The translations under genes and the position numbers were made by a program. From Otis tarda (taxonomy: Eukaryota > Chordata > Aves > Otidiformes > Otididae): 64,000 nucleotides of DNA. Position 1 is the stretch's first letter. Each line of letters begins with the position of its first letter. The notes below the pieces were generated by a model, which saw only the letters and a program-made list of their open reading frames with translations, was not told where the DNA came from and searched no databases. This document shows, piece by piece, positions 15,101 to 28,031 of the stretch. The stretch is taken from positions 144,907,053 through 144,971,052 of the forward strand of contig CM048552.1 of NCBI GenBank assembly GCA_026413225.1, read 5' to 3'.

Positions 15101-18100
15101 TTCTTATAGACTTGTGGGAGAAGGGTTCAGGGTAAAAAATTCTTCTGTCTGCAGCACTAGATTGGTTCATTTGGAGTAGCACGTTGAGAAATCAGATTGA
15201 AGTTCAGTTTTAAAAGTGATGTTTCCACCTTTCAAAACTAGATTCTGCCTAGAGGTTGTGACACAAATGTTTTAGCCTCAGTCTATGCCAGGCTGCTGAG
15301 TGCTGCTTTTCTGCCCACGACCAGGGTGGCCTGCCACCTGCTGAGGTGTTTCAGATCTCACAGGCTCTTTTAGGCTGGCTGTTCCTCCTCCATCATTCAA
15401 AACTTTTCAACTTTTTTATAATTGCTTGCTCTAAGCTCAGTTTCTGGGTGTTTCAAAAGTGGAGTTGTTTGCATCCAGTCACTTTCTTCTTTCAGCTGCA
15501 GTAAAGACCTTGAAATTTATCTTCTTCTAGGTTATTGAGTTTCAATGCTTTATCATTTTTCCTCCAAGAAAGGTGTGCATGCAAACTACAGAAAAGTTTT
15601 CTTTTTGGAGTTTGACCAGAAAGAGTGTGCTTTTCCACCCAAGTTTAGACATATATTTAGAGATCTTGCTGAATCTGGGCCAAGATTTGTAGCCTGTTTT
15701 TGGAGTTCAGTGAACAATAAGTGAAAATAATGCATGAACATTTTTTTTCTGATTGTGCAAATAATTTATTTAGTAATTACCAAGAAAGATTGAGCCTCAT
15801 AAGGTAACCCTTTCATCTAAAATGAATCAAAGGACAATATCCATTCCTATTAGTTGGCCTGCTTAGATTTTAAATTCTTCAAAATGAATGTTAAAAGAAT
15901 TTCCATGAAACAGTGTTCACAACTTACACTACTTCTTTATAATAGGGCAATAGTGAAGATGCATTTATATTTGAAAGTGTGCATGATTTTGTTTAAATAT
16001 GTACACATCTGACAACAAACAAGCTCTTGAAAATATTCAGGTTATAACTGCCTCAATGATTTTTAAAAGTGTGAATAATTAGCATGGAAATTAGTATGGA
16101 AAGACATACCTTGTTGTGAAGAATTATTGTCTAGTAAATTGATGGAAACAGGGTGTCAAAATTTATATTGATGGTGTGTCATTCTTTATAAATTACACGT
16201 TTTATTGATGATAGTTCAGTAGTTGTGGACAAGTGGCAAAGATTACTTGCTTCCCTGCATAGCTCTTTAGTTACAAGGACTTTGAATAACTATGTTAACA
16301 GGTTGAGATGTACTCTCTGCGTTAGCTGACTGTATCTCATAATTTTATTGGGTTAACTATAATTCATAGTAATTTTGATTGTAAATCAGTGGGACAGGAA
16401 AGGAGTGCATTTATCTCTGTGAAGACAAAAGTATTATTCTAGCTTAGTATTTCGTACTCAACTACACTCATTGACTGGCTCCAATAACTTTGGAATATCA
16501 ATGAGATTAAGACCAACATCTTTAATTCAGGGTAAGCAACAGATAGTGTGAAAACAGGGGCTCTTAGTATAGTCACATTGACACTGAAAACATTAAATGA
16601 ATTCTTATCCTGGATTTTTTATATGTCAGTACCAACAGTAGTCAAGTTCTTGCAGCTGAACTACTCAAAAGTTACTAAAGGCATCTTACATTTCCTTTAA
16701 ATAGCAGAATTTTGGATTTTGTGGTTCTCACTTCTTCAATATGGTTCTCTGTTATTTACTTTCACCAAGACTTTTGAATATAAAATTTGCATCCATAGAC
16801 ATACTTGTTTTGACTCAGACCTTCAGAGATTCATATCAATGCATATGATTTGCATGGAGTTTGGTCTTCTGATTCTTCTCTGATGGAAGTGAGGAACATA
16901 TTTATATTCTGTGAATTTCTGTAAAACAGCCTTATATAAGACTGAATTTGAACTGCATCAGGACCCAGAGCATAGAAAATTGAGGCTTATGTACACTCTG
17001 TTTTCACTCTAATGCAGGATCCAACCTAGTGTATGTACTCAGTCATTAATATTAGAAAGTGCTCCCAGGTCTCAGTTTAGATGCGGCTTTATTGATCTTC
17101 AAAAGAAAGCATTCTTGGGAAACACTTTTTAAATATTTTACACTTTCTTAATATTTTAATTTTCAGATTTTTATTTTGTTTTGAGTACAATATGGTAATT
17201 TAAACATCTCTTAGTACTAAGATATAGCCTGAGGCTGTTTGCTTTTCCTCACATTAGTGTTTGTGTCTTGTTGGGGCAAGCAGTGATCCAGAAACATGAA
17301 AACAGGCTACATAACCTGTGAGAGCAGCTAAATATAGAGAAATTGGCTACATATAGTGTAAGAGAAGTCACTATGTTTAAAACTTCAACTGTGCTTTTCA
17401 GGTCAGCCCAAAGTACAAGTTAAGGCCTATTCTTCTGCCGGCTACATGGAAGAAGTAGGGTTCTTCTGAGCTGTAATGCCTTTTACTGCTCCATCACTCT
17501 TGGGGGTGTACTGATGCTGGAGATAGATGTTTATGCTTCAGATCAGGGACTCCCCAGGGATTTATACTGATACTGGTTCTCACAAGGTAGTTTGTAGATT
17601 TAAACTAAAAATGTCAGATGATTCTTCTACTCTGGCTGCCAGTACTAGCACTAGTGAGCGCACTACAGCAACCTTCAGCTCTTCCGTGTTTGGTTCAGCT
17701 ACTCTTACAGAGGCGTCTCTTCTGGGAAGTCTCATAGCTCTTACGTTTAACAAACTGCATGGAGAAATAGCAACAAAGAAGAGGTAATAATAGTAAATAC
17801 AAAACCAAAAACTTTAAGTAAAAATATCTTTATGTTCATATTTCAGGTCCTTAGCTGACCCTTCTGTTCCTCAAGATTAGGAAGAAACTTCTGAGAATCC
17901 AGTTACCTCAAAATTACTGACCTCCTTTCTGCTGAGCCATAGCCAGTTAGGAAGACGTAAGTGCGATGAGGCAGGAGCACTGGCTCACAAGTGAAGTGCT
18001 ATCTCACCCCTCTGGGAATTTTTATGGGGGCATAGGGCAGCCAGTCATACCAGTGACAGGGCTCTAAAAGCAGTGTACAGCATCTGATCAACAGAAGTTT

Positions 18101-20418
18101 GCCAGATGCTACTGTGATATACATTTTGACCAACTTCTGGATATTCTGAGGCCTCTTTTATTCACAAGTTGGCATTCAAGGTAAGATCATTGTTTGCGTA
18201 CGAATCCTTCCAAACCTTTCTTCCGTCACAAAAGCACATAGATGTGTCCAGTTTGCTTTGCCTGCTAGCCAGTAGGCATCCACAATTGCCAGTTAAAACT
18301 GCCCATTTTGCTGTACCTGCCTGGGGGTGTTTGGTGCAGGCATCTAACTGAATAGATGTGGAGATGGACCATAGTTTTATCCAGGATAGCACCTTAAATC
18401 TCTCTGTACCTCTCAGTGTCAAGAGAGGTGAGCCTGAGTGTACCTGAGGTTGCCCTGTTTGTGCAGTCTCCATTGAACACATCTCCTCTGACAGAGAGGA
18501 AAGTAATTCCTTAGTAACTCTAGAGTTAAATGAAGTTCATAAGAGTTCACAAATGAGTACAATGAAACATGCTTCCAATATCCTTGCAAATTAGTAACCC
18601 ACATATTATACAGTTTTGCACCTCAGTTTCAGAGTAGAAAGAACTTTTAACATGTTCTGCAAATATATAGTAACATCCTATTTTGTTTTCTGCTGCAAGA
18701 TTCTTCCAATAATATTACAGCCAAAAGGGTTTTTCTACTTTCTTTTTTTGTAATCATTACCAGTTCTTTAAGGCAGTTTAGTTTTGTGTGGCACTGGAAG
18801 TAGCAAAGTCTGGTGTATGGGCTAAAGCTAATTTCTGGAATTGCAACCAGAAGAAATTTAGAGGCAACAACATGCAAAGCTTCATCTGGGTTGTTCCAAA
18901 TGCGAGCATTGCACTCTGGGACTTCCTGAGATCTCAGTCGGTATTCAGATAGATAAATGTTTTTCCTATCCTCAGCCTGAACTTTAGATTGTCCAGATGA
19001 GAACATCCAGATGAGATGGATGTCATGGATGGATGTTACCCAGAGAGCAGAAATGGAAGGAAAATGTAAAACTTTATAATTTTCAGGAAGAAATGGAAAA
19101 GATCAGGCATTTATACTTCAATCTGAGACGCTGGTTTTGCCTGTTAAATGTGAAAGTGGTGAATTAATAACATTCTTTTCACTAATTGTCTTGTTAACAT
19201 AAAATAGCTGAACTATGTTAACTTCTAGAGTGCTTTTGTGCAGTGATTAGATAACTTATGAGCTTTACAGGTTTAAAGGAGATGTGTTTGTATGGCATGG
19301 TTATGTGGAGATAAATAGTCTCCCAAACTGAGTATCAGTGAACAACTACGTCAGGGCTGTGCATGTAATTAGCAGGAAGTACTTCTCCTGATAAAAATTC
19401 CTTGAACTGTTACATGTTTAGCCAAAAGAACTGGAATGATTTTTCAAATAAAAACTGTTGCACTTAGGAAGCACCTTTCTTTAGCAGTTCATTACAAATG
19501 GCTTTTTGTGTATACGTAGTGAATGTATTAATGCATTTTTATGGCCTGGGTCAGGTAGTCCTGAGATCTAATCAAGCAAGTGTGTAGAACCAGAGGAATG
19601 AGAGTAAAAAAAATTCTATTGAAGTGTCTGAATCTGTTAAAGAATGTGATTTCCCTCATTAGCTCTGCAGAGCTGTGCTAAATTTACCTTTTAAGATGTA
19701 CCTTTAAGATGTGGAGGTGACTCTTGGAAAGGTCACCTAATTGCACTGGCTTAAATGCAGTGGGAGAGCACCGAATGGAGGACTTAGTCTACTGGATTTC
19801 TGCATCTAGTTTGCATCTGAATTTAGGCACTCAGTTTTCCTAAGTGTCCTCATATCATCAATTATTGGTTCAGAGGACAAGGACCTTGGAAGGTTTCTAC
19901 ACAGAGCTTGTCTTACCAAAATCTGGCACCTAAGATCTCTCTTGGAAGAGTTCTCACTTTTTCTTTAATTGTTTAGGAAGCAGGCACAGATACAGGAGAT
20001 TTATGTCATTACGTATCTATAATTCGAGTGGGTTCCCTTCAGGCAGGAGATTGTTTCTCCTTCCATGTTTGCACAGCACCAAACTCAGCTGAATCTTTTT
20101 GCAGTGCTTTGAGATGCCACTGTAATGTAAATATTCAATCTTAATATCTATTATGGCCTTGAAATTCAAGGTTAGAACCTTGCCTGGCTGTGAGCCCACT
20201 GTTGAGGTAGCCGTCTCCTTTGCATCTATGTTTTTTTGCTCTAGGTACCAGCAAGCAATGTTGTCAACTGCCAGAGTTACTTTTGGTGATGCTCAGAAAT
20301 AAGACATCTGAAGATAAGAGCTTGTTGCATTACTTTGTTCAGAAGAGAAGTTATCATAGATCAAAGTATCAAAAACTTTGTGGCTTTAATATGGAGGTGC
20401 CTGACTCGTGTGTATAGA

Positions 20419-20441
20419 ACTGGATGTAAGTTACATCCAGT
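20419..20441. repeat. Perfect 11-bp inverted repeat with 1-nt spacer
   Basis: ACTGGATGTAA is followed by a single G and then its exact reverse complement TTACATCCAGT. With a one-base loop this would form a cruciform rather than a stable RNA hairpin; in DNA it reads as a near-perfect 23-bp palindrome. No function is implied by context. Confidence 0.9.
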
Positions 20442-22840
20442 CCGTTCTTCCACTTCTTTCACCCTTTGTGTGATAGCCATTTAGGAAGCCTCAATACTAA
20501 CCATTACCTATCCATCCTGCTAAGTGTAAGCAATTGATAGTCTTCTTGCCCAATATATCTGTTTACTGGAAGAGTGATGGGAGTTTATTAGTATTTTTGG
20601 CAGTAGACACAGGAGTGTCAAGAATCATACTGTTTAATACTAGATGTCTCTCTGAAACAGTCTTAGAGTTTTAAAATCAACTTCTGGATGGCAGCCTCTT
20701 CTTTCTTCAGTTTGTGTAGTTTCATTACATGTTCTGCTTTTATGTTTCATGTTTTTATCGCAACAACAAATTTCTTGGCTGAAAAATAATTTATTCCGGG
20801 TAGTAAATGTTTCTTTATAGTGAACAATAGTGAGGTTTCTTTCAACATAGAGTATAATGGAGATAACAGTGCCAAGAGAAGTTAACTTATTTCTTCCACA
20901 TTATAAACCTGAATCACTGAGGTTTCCTGGGTACATTTTTTTTCATAGCAAGTTCGACTTGTAACTGAAAAATTAGCAGTTTTCAGAAAGTGTGAATTTA
21001 ATAAAAGGCACCTTTGTGCCTCATCATTGCACACGCGTTTACTTCTAGCAACTGTAACATATATTTACACTTGCTAATCTGGAAAAAAAAAAAAAGAATG
21101 TTTGAAGTCCTTGAAAACAAGAAAACTTTTAAGTGCCCTGAAAATAATGTGAAGATTAAGAGGTCTATTTAGAAAATTCAGTCATGGAGAGACTTTGTTC
21201 TCTTCAAAATTTCTCAGGAACACACTCTGTTAATCTGTTTCATCTGATTAATATCAGATTCAGAGCCTCTTCATGATTTATTTTCATAGAAACAGATGTT
21301 ATCATTTGTGCTGGAACAGAGACATACTCTGGGCATTATGTAACCTGCTTTGGCATTAACTTGTGCTACATTTTTTCCCTTCATTCTGCCACAACATTGT
21401 AATTGTACACAAATGGTTCTCAATGTGTTTCCATAGATACTTAGCGTGTTCAGACTTCTTGTAATATATGCCGTGGTCTCACAGATAGCTCTTGTTTTTA
21501 AACTCTGAGATCTGCTGCACCTGTAGTTTTCAAATAGTAATAGTTACTGATTATAACACAGCACTTTTGTGCACATATTTCAGTGTTGTCCATCAGCTCT
21601 GCTTTTGCAGTCTGTGATGAGTTATGCAAAATCTCTGCTTGCCACCAAAGTGTTAATAGAGCGCTGTGGGCTCAGTTAGTGTGAACCATCTCCATATCTG
21701 GAGGAGTGTTGGGAGGAGAGGTGGAGGGTTGAAGGCAAGGACTTCAGCCCAGGCCAGGGAAAGAACAAAGAATTTGAGAAAACTGTATGAGTGTGCAGGA
21801 CCTGTTGAGAAACAGCTAGATGCTGGAGCATCCATCAAGATAGTTTGGCCTGACATGGGACTTCTGTGCTTGCATTATATTTTTAGGATCCCCTTTCTTG
21901 GTTTGTAAAATTTGAATTGCTGCTGTGCTTGGGCCCTGCCAATTAGCCGCAAGTTTTTTTCAGTTACCTTGGTCCTAACTGGGACACTTGTCACAGCACC
22001 TGTAGCCAACTGATTTGAACATGTTTTAGGTCACTGAGGGCAGAGATGTACCTGATATGTTGTTTAGTGCTACCCCACTCCATTTCTGCCTCCTGAGATG
22101 GAAAGGAAGGACCTGGCTGACATCAAGAACAGCTCCAAAGTATGCATTATACACAACAACTTTTTTACTTGTCTTTTGTGGAGGGCTTTTCCTCTTGCAC
22201 GGACTTGATTTCTTGCTGTGTTTCTTTTAAAGTCTACTGGTTCAATGACCAGCCTCAGCTGGCAGGGAAGGCAAAAGATTCTGATTTCTTTTGAAGTGAA
22301 GACAATAGTTACTTCAAAAGCAGGTCAGCGGATGGGCTTGGGCTGGGAAACAACACTTGATTTGGATGTTTTGAGAGGCTTAAAAACCTCTGGGTCACAG
22401 CTGCAACCTGTGTAGGGAATGCTGTGTAAATCAGACTGAGTACCCCAAAAGGTTCCAGAGAACATCCTCTATCTTTTGCTAAATGTCTTTTAGAAGCCCT
22501 GCTGAGATGAAGGAAGGAGCCTGATTTAGGACTAAGCTAAGGCAGTGTTACACAGAAGCACAGGTGCCCCAACCACTCACTGGAATTGGTGGAGCAAACC
22601 TGCGTCAGCCATTCCCACTCATTAACTGTAATTTTTTGTCAGTGGAGAAGTATAGGAAGCAAGAAATGATTGCCTAGTAGTCCCATCTTCTCAATTTAAC
22701 ATATGAAATTTCTAGTATGTAGGCCTTGCACAAGTGGAACAGATTACAGCTTCACGGCCATCACATTTCCTAGCAGGTACTGCTTGTGATATTTTCCCCA
22801 AACTTAAAAAAAGAATATATAGAGAGAAGAGGGAAGACAC

Positions 22841-22858
22841 CTACATATATATATGTAG
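22841..22858. repeat. Perfect 18-bp palindrome, TA-rich core
   Basis: CTACATATATATATGTAG is self-complementary over its whole length. It is probably a by-product of the TA-rich microsatellite core. Confidence 0.9.
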
Positions 22859-25660
22859 TTTTGTTATCTCCCTTTAAGTATGGTCATTTTGAATAATTCC
22901 TTATTATACCAACACAGTTTAAAGCTATTCATAAGAGAGAAACAATTATTTTTTGTAATCTTTAAATAGAGACAGTTTGAAATCTTCAACCTTTTGTAGA
23001 TAAGATGCCTAGATGGCCAGAACAGCAAAATTATGAGCATGATCTTTGTCAGCTCATGCTGCAAAGGAGACTAGAAGAGGAAAAAGCATGGTTAATAGAA
23101 AAAGAAAATGTAAATTTTGAGTTTCTGTGTTTCTAAATTTAAAATTGAAATTTTAAGGAAAAAAAAAATCAGTATTTTTTGTTGTGTTTAGTTTTTGCTG
23201 TTAACCAAAGCCAATCTCAAATTTGGCACAAACATGCAGGCTGTTCTACTTCAAAACAGAGCATAGACCAAATATATGTAGTAGGTAGACTAATAGAATT
23301 TTTAAATAGCAATTAAAGTCATTTTCTCTATGTTCATACACTTGAAAGAATGATACAGACTTTCCCTTCTATGTTTGAAAGCAGATATGCTGGGATAATC
23401 ACGCTTCATTGTTGCAGAAGAACATTAACCTCTAGAGGAGCTTGACTCCAGCCAGGGCCACATTTGCTATTGGCTAGCAGCGTTGATGTCGATGCAGCTG
23501 CACCGTTCAATATTTTAGCCATCCATCTTTGGATTTCAGTTGATGTCTACCTGTAAAGATACGCTCAGAAAAGTAAAGCATTGGCAAGTTCTGCTTACAA
23601 TTGTGGCAGAAGCATGAAGATTTGTGTGACTATGAGTTTAAACCACAGCTGATAGATATATTCTTTGCCTGCAAATATGTTGATAAAGATCAGGTTGGGT
23701 GCAGGAGGCTGGACACTAGCAATATATGAGCCCAAAACAACACGGTGCAGTAGCTGGGCGTAACTGTCTGAAATTAATAGTTCATCATGGTGATTAAACT
23801 GGAGAGTACCAACAGTATCTATTATTTTTGCAGAATGGCAGTAGTTCATGACAGCCTGTTGATTTGGAATACCTTTATCTAAATCTCCAGGTTTGAAAGA
23901 TAAGTATTAGTATCTCCGACCTACTGCTGTGGTTCATCATAGTTTGCAGCTTTGGCTTCTTGTAGCATCAACCTTAAGTTTTTCCTAGGTAATAAAACAT
24001 ATCTTCAGGATTCTGATAAGCAAGGGCAGGTAAAACTATAGTTGTGGGGTGTTAGCATCTGGCGTAAATATCCATGGCAGGGGTTCCTGCGGCTGTGGGA
24101 GGGGGCTAGACCACTAACTGAGATGCTACCTCCCAGTCCTGTGTTCCTGCAAGAATTCTTTGAGACCTTTGGCAAACTATTCCAGGAGTTCATATGATGT
24201 TTACTTAAACTTACCAAAAGCTTTTGTTGAACAGTCCCATGCGAGCAGTGCTTAAGGCCCTGTGTTGAGACTGCAGAGGACTGTCATCAACCACACAGTA
24301 GCAACAGAGTCAGGACAAAGCAAGAAGAAATTGTAAGATCCCAGAGAAACAGACCCAAGGCATCTGTGTTTGAAACATTAATTTATCAACTGGGTAATTA
24401 TAAAAGGAAATATAGTAAAATGTGGAGATTATTTTAGGATATTAAAGACCAGAGACAAAAAGGCCTTTCAGAAGCACCTACTAGGTAAATGGACAGACAG
24501 AAGGCTGCCAGGAAAAATCCTGCTGACTGTTGGATGAGTAAAGAGTACCCACATGGCTGCTTTTTGTTGATGTTCCGTAACAATGCATAGGCTATGGTAT
24601 CCATTACCTAGATGTCTGCAGGTGCAAGGAGGTGGTCCCTGGGATCTGGTGTTTATTCCAGTCCTGTGTGTTAAACTGTTGGTGTCCTTCAGACCTGGCC
24701 ATTACAGTGAAGAGCTCAGCCAAAGCATCTGCTTAAATACTATGTTTGCTCTGAAGCTGAAAAGTGTACTGAACCATTTGAAAACAACACCAAACATGTA
24801 ATGATGCACATACGCCTACCCATAGATATCCTGTGTTTAATTCAGGTTTTCTATCACAGCAGGCCAATGCAGTGTACATCATGAGAGATGTGGCAGGGCC
24901 CTTTCTGAAGAGCAACAGGAAGAATAATGTCTGTGAGGACACACTGAAGCAAAACTACTCAAACCCCTGAACTTCAAATAAAATTTAAATTAACATTCTT
25001 GTATGCTTCTTACAAACACAAAGGAGAGCTTAAAATGTAATGACAGCCTTTCTGTTATAAGAAGTGTGGCATTTCTGACTCTGTATCATATAACTTCTGC
25101 AATTTACTGGCACAATATACCAGTAAGAATAAACATTTAGTAGGTGATATAAAACTTGGATGACAAAATCCTGCCTCTGCAGAAGTCAATGGCAAAACTG
25201 TAACTCTATCAACAGGGCCACTTGGCATGTTTGTACTGGGTAGAGGTATGATGGTTGTCTTGAGGTGAGCTAACCTACGTGTTCGGAAGAGTAGGCTGAG
25301 CATCTTAAAGGAATGCTCCTAAAGGACTGATACATTTAGAGTGCCTCTAGTATGCGAACTGCCCCATCTGAGGACAGTATTGTGCTGTACTCTGCAGAAA
25401 ATACTTGCAGTAACAACTCACTGGCTGCAATGAGACAAGTCTGAATTCAGAGCTGTGCTAGAGGACATAGAGCAACTCTGACTGAGGAGGATTAGGAAGT
25501 AATTTTCCATGTGGACAATAATTTTCCATCCATTACTGGCCCTTGTTAGCAGAGAGCTGATTAAGTAGAATACCAGGCCAAATTGCTCCCATGCATCTGA
25601 TGAAAGGGTCTCTGCCCCGGTGCCCTGGTGCATGTGCAGGAGATCTTGCATTCCTAGATT

Positions 25661-26040
25661 CACTGAATCACAGAATGCTTTGGGTTGGAAAGGACCTTTA
25701 AAGATCACCTAATGCAACCCCTCTGCCACGGGCAGGGACATCTTTCACAAGATCAGGTTGCTAAAAGTCCCATTCAACCTGACTTTGAACACTTCCAATG
25801 ATGGAGCATCCACAGCTTCTCTGGGCAACCTGTTCCAGTATCTCACCACCCTATTGTAAGAAAATTTCTCCCTTGTATCTCATCTAAACCTACTCTCTTT
25901 CAGTTTAAAACCATTACCCCTTGTCCTGTCACTACAGGCCTTGGTAAAAAGTCTCTATCTTTGTCGTAAGCCCCCTTTCCATATTGAAAAGCCCCAATAA
26001 GGTCTGCCCGGAGCCTTCTCTTCTCCAGACTGGACTGCTT
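25661..26040 (-). mobile_element. CR1 LINE, 3'-end fragment (antisense)
   Basis: In antisense order the stretch begins with the CR1 3' terminus (TGAATCACAGAATGCTTTGG, GTTGGAAAGGACCTTTAAAG). It continues through CATCCACAGCTTCTCTGGGC and AACCTGTTCCAGTATCTCAC to GGAGCCTTCTCTTCTCCAGA, after which similarity fades near 26040. It is about 380 bp. The remnant ORF2 frame is broken. It lies in intron 1 opposite to ATP10A. Confidence 0.9.
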
Positions 26041-27267
26041 CATTTATCCCAGCAGACCCATTTGGCTTTGTGTTGCTCGATATCTGCCCTTCCTGCTACA
26101 GAATATATAGTTGTGGCAGTTGCTAAGCGCGTGGGAGATGAGGAAGTGCTAAAATAGCAATGCTTTTCAAACAATAGAAGTTAAATAAAAAATTGTAGTG
26201 CTTATAGCATGGTACAGGACCATGTGCTATTTTTAGCCTGATGATACTTCTATACTGCTACTAATTGTACATGCATTTGGACATCACCTAGTTTCACTGT
26301 TAAATTAAAAAGAATGAAGAGCAATGGCCACATGTGAAGGGATCTGAAGTTACAGATTGCATGGCTAACAAACCCTTCAGATCTGCGGTGTGGTGATTTG
26401 TACTATGTTATGGCACACTGGGTTTCAAAGCAAATGATGCTCATTAGCAGGAAAAGTTAAATGTTGATTTCGGCCTGAGTGTGAAGGGAATGGGTAATAG
26501 CAGCAGCTGGTATGTAAATTGCTTTCCCTTGTTAGAATATCAAGTTTTACATTTGGCTCTTATTAATTCTTTTCAGGCTTTATCAAAATAGAAATCACAG
26601 CCATAATTTTCATTCCTCCCTTTATAAACTGGAAATTAGGAAAGGACAATGAAGAAATCCTGGGAGGTAAAACCTGATCTGATACATCCTTACATCCTTG
26701 CTGTGCTACCTGATACATTATTGTTCAGGACTTAGGCTAAATAAAAGCCAATTAAGTTCATAATTCCTGCAACACCAATGAAGGCATGACAAGGATGAAT
26801 TAGGTGTGGAATGGCTATCAGTAACTCCAAAGTAACAACATTGGCAGGACATGCATGTTTCCACATCATTACAAATCTATTTACATTACTACTGGAAGGT
26901 ATGTATTTTAAAATAATAAAGAACATAAAGTAGCTGCCACCACCCCCCACCCCCCATCAGAATCCCATTCTGCCAGTTAAAGTGCTGTCATGGGAGACTG
27001 TCTCTGGTGACAGTGATAGTGCGAGCACTGACGGCCATCTCAGTGCTCACACAGCAAAAGGTCTTCTGACAGCTTAGAAAAGTGTCAGAATAGCAGCTTC
27101 CCATTTTCAGGAGGTATTTTACCAAGTTTATGTTGTGGCTGTTTTGAAATTATTTTCTTTCAAAAACACAACAGAAGAAAGCAATTTACACAAATGCCAA
27201 GAAAGCACATGAGTATGTGTATGTAATGAAAAGAAAACCTTGAATTTTGGCTAGAATTAATTAAGCA
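26041..27267. other. Intronic stretch between two CR1 copies
   Basis: This stretch of 1.2 kb has no recognisable gene. It includes a C-rich run near 26939-26956 and an AT-rich stretch at about 26430-26680 with the low-CpG, TAAT-rich texture often seen in conserved non-coding DNA. No open frame here carries a known motif. Confidence 0.5.
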
Positions 27268-28031
27268 ATCATAGAATCATAGAATGGTTAGGGTTGGAAT
27301 GGACCTTCAAAGGCCATCTAGTCACACCTCTGCAAGGAGCAGGGACATCTCCAACTAGATCAGGTTGCTCAGAGCCCCATCCAACCTGACCGTGAATGTT
27401 TCTAGGGATGGGGCATCCACCACCTCTCTGGGCAACCTGTTCCAGTGTTCTACCACCTTCAGTGTAAAAAATTTTTTCCTAATATCTAATCTAAATCTAC
27501 CTCCCTCCCTGTAAAGCCATTACACCTAGTCCTGTCACAACAGGCCCTACTGAACAGTCTCTCTCCATCTTTTCTGTAGGCCCGCTTGAGGTATTGGAAG
27601 ACCGCTATCAGGTCTCCCTGGAGCCTTCTCTTCTCCAGGCTGAACAGCCCCAACCCTCTCAGCCTGTCCTCATAGGAGAGGTGCTCCAGCCCTCTGATCA
27701 TCTCCGTGGCCCTCCTCTGGACCCTCTCCAACAGGTCCATGTCCTTCTTATGCTGGGGGCTCCAGAACTGGACACAGTACTCCAGGTGGGGTCTCACCAG
27801 GGCAGAGTAGAGGGGCAGAATCACCTCTCTCAACCTGCTGGCCACGCTCCTCTTGATGCAGCCCAGGAAATGGTTGGTCTTCTGGGCCACAAGGGCACAT
27901 TACCGGCTCATGTTAAACTTCTCATCCACCATCACTCCCAGCTCCCTCTCCTCAGGGCTAGTCTCGATCCGTTCTCTGCCCAGCCTATATTTGTGCCTGG
28001 GATTGCCACGACCCACATGCAGGACCTTGAA
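27268..28031 (-). mobile_element. CR1 LINE, about 0.76 kb 3' fragment (antisense), well preserved
   Basis: It starts with the CR1 terminal repeat (ATCATAGAATCATAGAATGG) and proceeds through the 3' UTR into the end of ORF2, ending at 5' truncation near CAGGACCTTGA (28030). It is the best-preserved copy in the window: most of the ORF2 C-terminal frame is still open on the - strand. Its lower decay suggests a younger insertion than its neighbours. It ends about 0.9 kb upstream of ATP10A exon 2. Confidence 0.93.
27486..27890 (-). pseudogene. CR1 ORF2 C-terminal remnant
   Basis: The - strand frame of 134 codons starts [20 protein letters not shown] and includes [20 protein letters not shown] and [20 protein letters not shown]. 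This is the familiar C-terminal region after the reverse-transcriptase domain of CR1 ORF2. The Met is only the first one after a nonsense codon: the element's frame continues upstream, but a TAA (bases 27900-27902 on +) replaces an expected Gln before CALVAQK. The catalytic RT part is absent through 5' truncation, so this is a dead remnant. Confidence 0.88.

Larger units (their letters stand above)
2113..25660. other. Long intronic stretch without recognisable gene or CR1
   Basis: This 23.5 kb stretch between two CR1 fragments is AT-rich and CpG-poor. Open frames reach at most about 120 codons (for example 8067-8432 on + and 18647-19006 on -). That is close to what chance gives in this composition, and none carries a motif I recognise. 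There are scattered A or T homopolymers, such as 12176-12194, and a perfect 11-bp inverted repeat at 20419-20441. I see no tRNA, snRNA or clear retropseudogene. Confidence 0.6.

Noticed and set aside
17527..17787. Ser/Thr-rich 86-codon frame resembling a mucin-like segment
   Set aside because: Low-complexity translation only; no splice sites or signal peptide support it.
18162..19006. Two neighbouring - strand frames of 106 and 119 codons
   Set aside because: They show no recognisable motif, splice structure or codon pattern; frames of this length are expected by chance in 64 kb of this composition.
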